From Veronia nyctiphanis (GTDB lineage Bacteria > Pseudomonadota > Gammaproteobacteria > Enterobacterales > Vibrionaceae), in the NCBI RefSeq assembly GCF_004116385.1, contig NZ_PEIB01000009.1, positions 81,290-145,289 of the forward strand: 64,000 nt of DNA. The letters are read 5' to 3'. The position numbers were made by a program, and so were the translations under genes. The notes beneath the pieces were generated by a model that did no database searches, was not told the origin of the DNA, and saw only the letters and a program-made list of their open reading frames with translations. The number at the start of each line of letters is the position of its first letter. The first letter of the stretch is position 1. Below, in pieces: positions 59,282 through 64,000 of this stretch.

Positions 59282-60145
59282 ATGATCCACAGTATGACCG
59301 CTTATGCCCGACGCGAAATAAAAGGCACCTGGGGCACTGCCGTTTGGGAAATCCGCTCAGTAAATCAGCGATATCTTGAAACCTTTATCAGGATGCCAGA
59401 GCAGTTTCGCGGACTGGAACCTATCATTCGAGAGCGCTTCCGCAAGCGTCTTGCACGTGGCAAGGTGGAATGTAACCTGAGGTTCGAAGCTAATGCTGCT
59501 GCGCAAACCGAGCTAAAAATTAACGAAGATTTAGCGAAACAAGTTATTCATGCCGCCAAATGGGTAAAAGACCTTTCTGGTGAAGGCTCAGTAGGTCCGT
59601 TTCAGGTGCTTCAATGGCCTGGTGTAATGGAAGCGCCTGAACAGGATATGGATCAGGTCAATAAAGCCCTTCTGGACGGTTTTGATAAGACCGTTGATGA
59701 CTTTATTGCTGCGCGAGCTAGCGAAGGCGAAAACATGAAAGCCCTGATTGTGCAAAGACTTGACGCCATCAGTACTGAAACAACAAAAGTTCGCGAGAAA
59801 ATGCCAGAAATATTGAAATGGCAACGTGAGCGCCTGATTGGCAAGTTGGAAGAAGCCAAAATCGAGCTCGACCCTAACCGTATCGAGCAAGAGATCATCA
59901 TGTTGGCACAAAAATCGGATGTTGCGGAAGAGTTGGATCGTCTAGGTTCTCACGTTTCTGAAACCATCAAGATTTTGAAAAAAGGCGGCGCTTGCGGTCG
60001 ACGCCTCGACTTCATGATGCAGGAATTCAACCGCGAGTCGAACACACTGGCATCAAAATCTATCAGCACCGATATCACGGCATCCGGCGTCGAACTCAAA
60101 GTGCTGATTGAACAAATGCGTGAGCAGATCCAGAACATTGAGTGA
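59282..60145 (+). CDS. yicC: YicC-family endoribonuclease
   Basis: A 287-residue protein starting MIHSMTAYARREIKGTWGTA, with RSVNQRYLETFIRMPEQFR and the C-terminal block GGACGRRLDFMMQEFNRESN, then SISTDITASGVELKVLIEQM. YicC proteins are endoribonucleases that lower the stability of certain small RNAs. The gene is divergent from rph. Its 3' end is the attachment site of a known class of mobile islands in Vibrio, and an integrase gene follows 173 bases later instead of the usual neighbour. Confidence 0.95.
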   Translation: MIHSMTAYARREIKGTWGTAVWEIRSVNQRYLETFIRMPEQFRGLEPIIRERFRKRLARGKVECNLRFEANAAAQTELKINEDLAKQVIHAAKWVKDLSGEGSVGPFQVLQWPGVMEAPEQDMDQVNKALLDGFDKTVDDFIAARASEGENMKALIVQRLDAISTETTKVREKMPEILKWQRERLIGKLEEAKIELDPNRIEQEIIMLAQKSDVAEELDRLGSHVSETIKILKKGGACGRRLDFMMQEFNRESNTLASKSISTDITASGVELKVLIEQMREQIQNIE

Positions 60146-60263
60146 TATTTTTAACCCGTTTTCTTTCATCGGGTTACATCAAGTTAAGATGACTTAAAAC
60201 AGGCAGTTACAGATAAATTGCGTTTGTAACTGTCCTCATCTGTTTTTCCAAGTTTTCTCAAAA

Positions 60264-60308
60264 TGGTGACCAAAATGGTGACCAAGGCGTGACCAAACTG
60301 GTGACCAA
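60264..60308 (+). repeat. Four direct repeats of TGGTGACCAA before the integrase
   Basis: TGGTGACCAA at 60264, 60276 and 60299, and GCGTGACCAA at 60287, spaced 11 or 12 bases apart. The core GGTGACC is nearly palindromic. Repeats close to one DNA turn next to an integrase gene are typical of arm-type binding sites for the integrase or of an operator for its regulation. The last repeat abuts the integrase ribosome-binding site. Confidence 0.75.
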
Positions 60309-60318
60309 GGAGAAAATG

Positions 60319-61524
60319 ATGGGGAAACTAAACGTCAAAACAATCCAATCACTTGTTAAGGGCGACAACAAAAAACATAGTGATGGAGGCGGACTTTACC
60401 TTTGGGTCCGAAATCCCTACAAGACCACATGGCGATTTCGCTATAGCATCGGCGACAAACGTCGAGAAATGACGTTAGGCAGTTATCCAGAACTCAGCCT
60501 CGCAGCGGCAAGAACGCAGGCACAAGCCATGCGAGACAAACTGGTTGAAGATGAAGACCCCATCGTTATCCGCCAACAGAAAAAACGCATTACAATTCGC
60601 ACCGTCGATGATTTGTTTGATGACTGGTATCAAAACGATTTACTTAATCACCTCAAACATCCAGAAATCCCCTTTCGTGTTTATACCAAAGAGATCAAAC
60701 CTGACCTTGGCGGCTATCGACTGAACTCCGTCGCTCCCAGCCAGATTAGAGATATCCTTTCTGCCATTCGCTACAGTGGCCGCCCCTCTATTTCTAACGA
60801 TGCCCTTCTTATTCTTAAACGGCTTTTTAACCATGGCATCAAACTGGGTGTGGTGAATACCAACCCTGCCCTCGCATTTTCTACCAAAGATGCAGGTGGT
60901 GTGGAGCGAGCCAGAGACAGGGCTTTGAGTATTGATGAGCTGAAGTTTGTCTTCGATGTGTTCAGACAACACCAAACAAGCTTCAGCCGGGAGAACTATT
61001 TAGCCTGCTGTCTGTTTCTCTCACTCGGTATCAGAAAGTCAGAACTACTTGGCGCCAAATGGAATGAATTCGACCTAGAGAACAAGCTTTGGTCTCTACC
61101 CGCAGATAGAACCAAAACCTCAGTGGGTATTGATATTCCCCTTACCCAACAGGTCATAGAAATGCTGGAAGAACTCCGGCTTCGGGCCAGAGATTCTCAA
61201 TATCTATTCCCCGCGAGGCGCTCCAGTAAGTACCCCCATGTAAGTCCTGATACTGTTAACCGAGCGATTGCCAAACTCTTTGGTAAGGAACCCGGCAAGA
61301 GCAAGCAACCTCCCAATAGAATGAGCCACATCGAACCTTTCCATGTTCATGACCTCAGACGAACGTTCCGAAGCCTTGCTGCATCAGTTGGTATTGCCAG
61401 TCATATTGCGGAACGATGCCTCAACCATAAGTTAAAAGGTGTGGAAGGCGTCTATGACAGATATGACTATCTGGACGAAAGGCGTGAAGCCACGAGAAGA
61501 TCAGCGAACTGCTGGCACCAGTGA
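60319..61524 (+). CDS. Tyrosine recombinase (P4-type integrase)
   Basis: A 401-residue integrase. The N-terminal DUF4102-type arm-binding domain reads GKLNVKTIQSLVKGDNKKHS, GGGLYLWVRNPYKTTWRF and REMTLGSYPELSLAAART. The catalytic domain has the first arginine in LSLGIRKSELLGAKWNEF, the HxxR block HVHDLRRTFRSLAAS and the nucleophile tyrosine in GVEGVYDRYDYLDERREA. The ATG at 60319 is preferred because AAGGAG lies six bases upstream; ATG 60316 and GTG 60289 are alternatives. It reads away from yicC into the island. Confidence 0.93.
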   Translation: MGKLNVKTIQSLVKGDNKKHSDGGGLYLWVRNPYKTTWRFRYSIGDKRREMTLGSYPELSLAAARTQAQAMRDKLVEDEDPIVIRQQKKRITIRTVDDLFDDWYQNDLLNHLKHPEIPFRVYTKEIKPDLGGYRLNSVAPSQIRDILSAIRYSGRPSISNDALLILKRLFNHGIKLGVVNTNPALAFSTKDAGGVERARDRALSIDELKFVFDVFRQHQTSFSRENYLACCLFLSLGIRKSELLGAKWNEFDLENKLWSLPADRTKTSVGIDIPLTQQVIEMLEELRLRARDSQYLFPARRSSKYPHVSPDTVNRAIAKLFGKEPGKSKQPPNRMSHIEPFHVHDLRRTFRSLAASVGIASHIAERCLNHKLKGVEGVYDRYDYLDERREATRRSANCWHQ

Positions 61525-61539
61525 TAGATGGTTAACAAA

Positions 61540-61647
61540 GGGGGCGGCGATTCACCGCCCCCCTCTACTTAATGGACTTAATACCAATAGGGGGAGCCCT
61601 GATTTAGGGCCCCCTCTTTAGTACAGGGGTGAACGATTCGTTCACCC
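61540..61647. repeat. Three consecutive G/C-rich hairpins after the integrase
   Basis: Hairpin 1: GGGGGCGG (61540-61547) with CCGCCCCC (61555-61562). Hairpin 2: AGGGGG-A-GCCCT (61589-61600) with AGGGCCCCCT (61606-61615). Hairpin 3: GGGTGAACG (61627-61635) with CGTTCACCC (61639-61647). Each is followed by a short T-rich stretch. The first is probably the integrase terminator; three in series is unusual. Confidence 0.7.
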
Positions 61648-61742
61648 TTGGATGAAGCATGAAATAACAAGCCTTTAGACAAAGAAACAAGAGGCCTTTA
61701 TATTTGATGTCACATTAAAGTCAGATTCAGGGGGGCATAGGT

Positions 61743-62144
61743 TTGATAAGGGTTGTGATATTAGCCGTTGCTCTCATCCTCATAGCTTGCGGCTACTTTC
61801 ATCAGATAAATGGTGGACTGTTGGTTGAGCTCGATGGCGAAATATCATTCAGCAGAGACCTTAAAAGTAGCGGGAGTGAAGATAACCTTTTCCTATTGAT
61901 TGCTTTGTATGGTTTTGCTGTTTCTTTGGTTGCTGCATTACTCAACAGATGGGTAAGGGCTTGCTACTTATTCAACCTCGTTTCATTCTACTTACTCTTA
62001 CTATTAATCAATTTAGATACGCCAATATTAACGTCCATCAAGTTAGGCCATAACCTACTTGCAGTAGCTTTAATCATCGTTAACATCCCTTTGCTTATTC
62101 TTGTCATCAAAAAAGATAACCACTCAAGATCGCTTGAGAAGTAA
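61743..62144 (+). CDS. Small polytopic membrane protein of unknown function
   Basis: A 133-residue protein with about four hydrophobic spans: VVILAVALILIACGYFH, LFLLIALYGFAVSLVAALL, LFNLVSFYLLLLLINL and LLAVALIIVNIPLLILVI. It ends in the charged tail KKDNHSRSLEK. The start is TTG at 61743 or GTG at 61755; GGGGGG and TAGG lie upstream, so the exact start is uncertain. It precedes a nuclease-like gene by nine bases and is probably cotranscribed with it. No family is recognised. Confidence 0.65.
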   Translation: MIRVVILAVALILIACGYFHQINGGLLVELDGEISFSRDLKSSGSEDNLFLLIALYGFAVSLVAALLNRWVRACYLFNLVSFYLLLLLINLDTPILTSIKLGHNLLAVALIIVNIPLLILVIKKDNHSRSLEK

Positions 62145-62153
62145 CTGCCATTC

Positions 62154-62696
62154 ATGAATATCGAAAAAATTGCAGACATCATCTGCCAAACCGCCCGTGA
62201 TGAAGATATAGAACTGTCAGAACTCGCCAATGAGGGGATCTTCTGGATGCCTGAACTGGCTTTTGTTTATCAATGCGGAAAGAACATCATTCGAGAGGCT
62301 GAATCTGTCTTTGGCACATCTGAAGTCATTTGGTACCGGGAAAAGAATTATGGGAATGGAGGTCCGACTGATCTTGCTTTCGAACTCCCCAATGGTGAGT
62401 TATTGGCCATCGAATTTAAACTACGGGCCACAACCACCGCATATGAAGGTGACGTCAAAAAGCTCTGTCGAATTTCGCGTCCCCAGACAACAAGACTTTT
62501 CTGTGCATTAGTTGATGTCTTTGAATCTGTAATAACAGGAGATGACGGCCGTCAAAAACATATAGAGACCTTACCCGGCTACCGAGTCACCCCCATAAAG
62601 AAACTCTCATTTAGTACCAAACAGAACTGGTACAAAAGTCCTGTAAAGTGCGTCGCCTGTGTCTGGTCAGTAGAACTGGAATCTGAAACTAGATAG
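62154..62696 (+). CDS. PD-(D/E)XK-like nuclease-fold protein
   Basis: A 180-residue soluble protein starting MNIEKIADIICQTARDEDIE. The middle has YGNGGPTDLAFELPNGELLA followed by IEFKLRATTT, which fits the D...ExK catalytic core of the PD-(D/E)XK superfamily with a beta-hairpin between. It is preceded by helix-rich sequence with MPELAFVYQCGKNIIREAE. No named family is recognised. Short nuclease-fold proteins of this sort are common on islands as orphan restriction-like or defence proteins; the partner, if any, may be the membrane protein before it. Confidence 0.65.
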   Translation: MNIEKIADIICQTARDEDIELSELANEGIFWMPELAFVYQCGKNIIREAESVFGTSEVIWYREKNYGNGGPTDLAFELPNGELLAIEFKLRATTTAYEGDVKKLCRISRPQTTRLFCALVDVFESVITGDDGRQKHIETLPGYRVTPIKKLSFSTKQNWYKSPVKCVACVWSVELESETR

Positions 62697-62704
62697 CTCA
62701 AAGC

Positions 62705-62734
62705 AAAGGGGTGGCCAAATCGTCCACCCCTTTT
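62705..62734 (+). terminator. Terminator of the membrane protein-nuclease pair
   Basis: AAAGGGGTGG (62705-62714), nine-base loop and CCACCCCTTT (62724-62733) with a T tail, eight bases after the stop. Confidence 0.87.
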
Positions 62735-62803
62735 ACTGGCATCGTTATTATTTAACTACATGCGCCTTATCAAACAGAGACTTAATATTAGCGAGCTCAG
62801 CAA

Positions 62804-63902
62804 TCATCTGATTAACCATGCTTCACAGTTAGCCGTTTTACTCAGATATAAGATATCGTCTGCGGTAATACTGCGGAAATTGATCATTTTTTTTGGGTAG
62901 TCCCAGATTCGTAGGTCTCTTTTACTTCCTTCCTTTCGGTATGGTGCATCGATATGAGGAAGACGGTTTTCAGTGCCCTTTTTCTGGTCGAACTCGATAC
63001 CAAAATACAGATGATGGTCCTGCTCAATAAACAATGTATATTCCGGCGCATCATCTAATCTTACTGCTTGGCGGATATAACGAGAGTTGTTTTTCCTGTC
63101 GACATAGCTCGCTACCCTTTCACCCTGCCTCCTCTGTTCTGAGAGAGAATCTTCAGTGAGAGAGCCGAATTCTCCCTTCATTCTGTCTCCGATTAACTCC
63201 CACATGGCCAGCTGATTATCAATATTGATCTCCCTGTAAGCCTGCTCAAGAGAAGGGAAGGAGAGTAGGTTGTCATCCTTTAACAGCAGTGATTTAACCT
63301 CGGCTATATGTTCCATATTATCTGTCCTGTCTGTGAGGAGGTTGATGAGAGTTTCGTACTGGATGAGTGCCTCCCTGAGCGGAGCATCTCGAGCAGCCAG
63401 TGATATAGCCTTATTTATGATGTGATGAATGTCCTGCCGATAACTCACGCATTTCACTTGGTCGATAAGGTGGCCTGCGCTCTGCTCACTTGGCTGCCTT
63501 CCATCAAGGGTGAGGTAGATAAGGTGAATAGTCTTTGCGCCTTCGTCCGTCATTATTTCGTGGTAACGGAGAAGTTGTTCCGGCTGATCGTCCGCATAAA
63601 TCTTATTTTCAACCACCACCGCGATATCTCCTGCGCGAATAAGGATATCGATATTGCGATATTCAAGGAAAACCTTAGGTGTTTCACTGAGTGTGACTTC
63701 AATGTTAGATAAAAAAAAGTTCGAGAAAGCTCCTCCCATGCTGATGCCTACCCTCAGGATTTAAGAGGTCGGCAAGGAACCGTGAATGAAGGCGGACCTC
63801 ATCATGAGCAGAGCGGAGTACATTAAAAAGGTTATATTTCGGTGGCTCCGAGTACCTTAGCTCTAGTTGTTTGAGCAATTCGAAAAGTTGTGGATTGAGC
63901 AT
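62804..63902 (-). CDS. PD-(D/E)XK nuclease family protein (PDDEXK_4 type), frame broken in an A8 run
   Basis: Two frames join at a run of eight A (63711-63718 on the plus strand, T8 in the gene). With seven, FLELFLSNIEVTLSETPKVF reads through and the protein has 365 residues. The N-terminal part is LLKQLELRYSEPPKYNLFNV, RSAHDEVRLHSRFLADLLNP. The nuclease core is NIDILIRAGDIAVVVENKIY (D, then ExK) followed by DQPEQLLRYHEIM. This is the pattern of the PF14281 family, often found on islands and near restriction systems. Function unproved. Confidence 0.75.
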
Positions 63903-64000
63903 AGGTCTGTGGCGTTAAATTGTGAGGGAGTAAATAGTAACAGAATGTAGTGGTCAACTCATTCCGGACAGTAAATTAGGCCGATTTTCAGCCTTCGCAG

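Larger units (their letters stand above)
60146..64000. mobile_element. Left part of an integrated genomic island after yicC
   Basis: From the end of yicC to the window edge there is an integrase, a small membrane protein and two nuclease-like proteins, with none of the housekeeping genes usually found after yicC. The integrase is proximal to yicC, as expected for an element inserted there. No tRNA gene is near. The right boundary and the repeated attachment sequence lie outside the window. Confidence 0.75.

Noticed and set aside
60264..60308. CRISPR array
   Set aside because: Repeats are only ten bases with one- or two-base spacers, beside an integrase and without cas genes.

Overview
The window is a chromosomal segment of a marine gammaproteobacterium, almost certainly Vibrionaceae (perhaps Grimontia, Enterovibrio or Photobacterium). 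This rests on gene order and protein similarity judged by eye: metJ-malic enzyme-rpmE-priA-cytR-ftsN-hslVU, zapB-glpX, cpxP beside cpxRA-fieF-pfkA, cysE-gpsA-secB-yibN-gpmI-envC, tdh-kbl, an LPS-core block around waaF/waaA/coaD, and mutM-rpmGB-radC-coaBC-dut-slmA-pyrE-rph-yicC. No rRNA, tRNA or CRISPR array was seen.

Layout. 1-8.2 kb: metJ end, malic enzyme, L31, replication restart, nucleoside repressor, cell division and HslVU protease. 8.2-14.5 kb: an accessory block between hslU and rraA, AT-rich in its middle. It holds an alphaKG-HExxH-type peptide hydroxylase homologue, a peptidase-M3-like protein with a changed catalytic motif, three tiny ORFs, a ToxR/CadC-like membrane regulator, two GerE/LuxR-type HTH proteins and a LexA-like palindrome. 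14.5-33.8 kb: housekeeping genes (rraA, zapB, glpX, Fe-S-type regulator-fpr, tpiA, trmL, a chemoreceptor, cpxRAP, fieF, pfkA, cysE, gpsA, secB, gpmI, envC). 33.8-51.4 kb: tdh-kbl, a TetR regulator, then a long LPS block with hldD, lpxM, a GT4-deacetylase fusion, an acyltransferase, waaF, a gtrABC-like module, waaA, kdkA, two GT9 and two tandem GT2 enzymes. 51.4-60.1 kb: coaD to yicC. 60.1-64 kb: the start of an integrated island just after yicC, with a tyrosine recombinase, a membrane protein and two PD-(D/E)XK-like nucleases; it runs off the right edge.

A dominant feature is sequence quality. Nineteen single-base deletions break genes that are normally essential or universal (priA, tpiA, pfkA, gpsA, gpmI, coaBC, slmA and others). 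Restoring one base at each site gives proteins of the usual family length, so I treat these genes as intact and give the corrected span. Two further frameshifts lie in runs of eight identical bases in accessory genes and have the opposite sign.

The best candidate for something new is the 8.2-14.5 kb block: a standalone peptide hydroxylase homologue next to an M3-like protein and short candidate substrate peptides, with its own regulators. The link between these genes is inference from proximity. The second candidate is the nuclease-bearing island after yicC.
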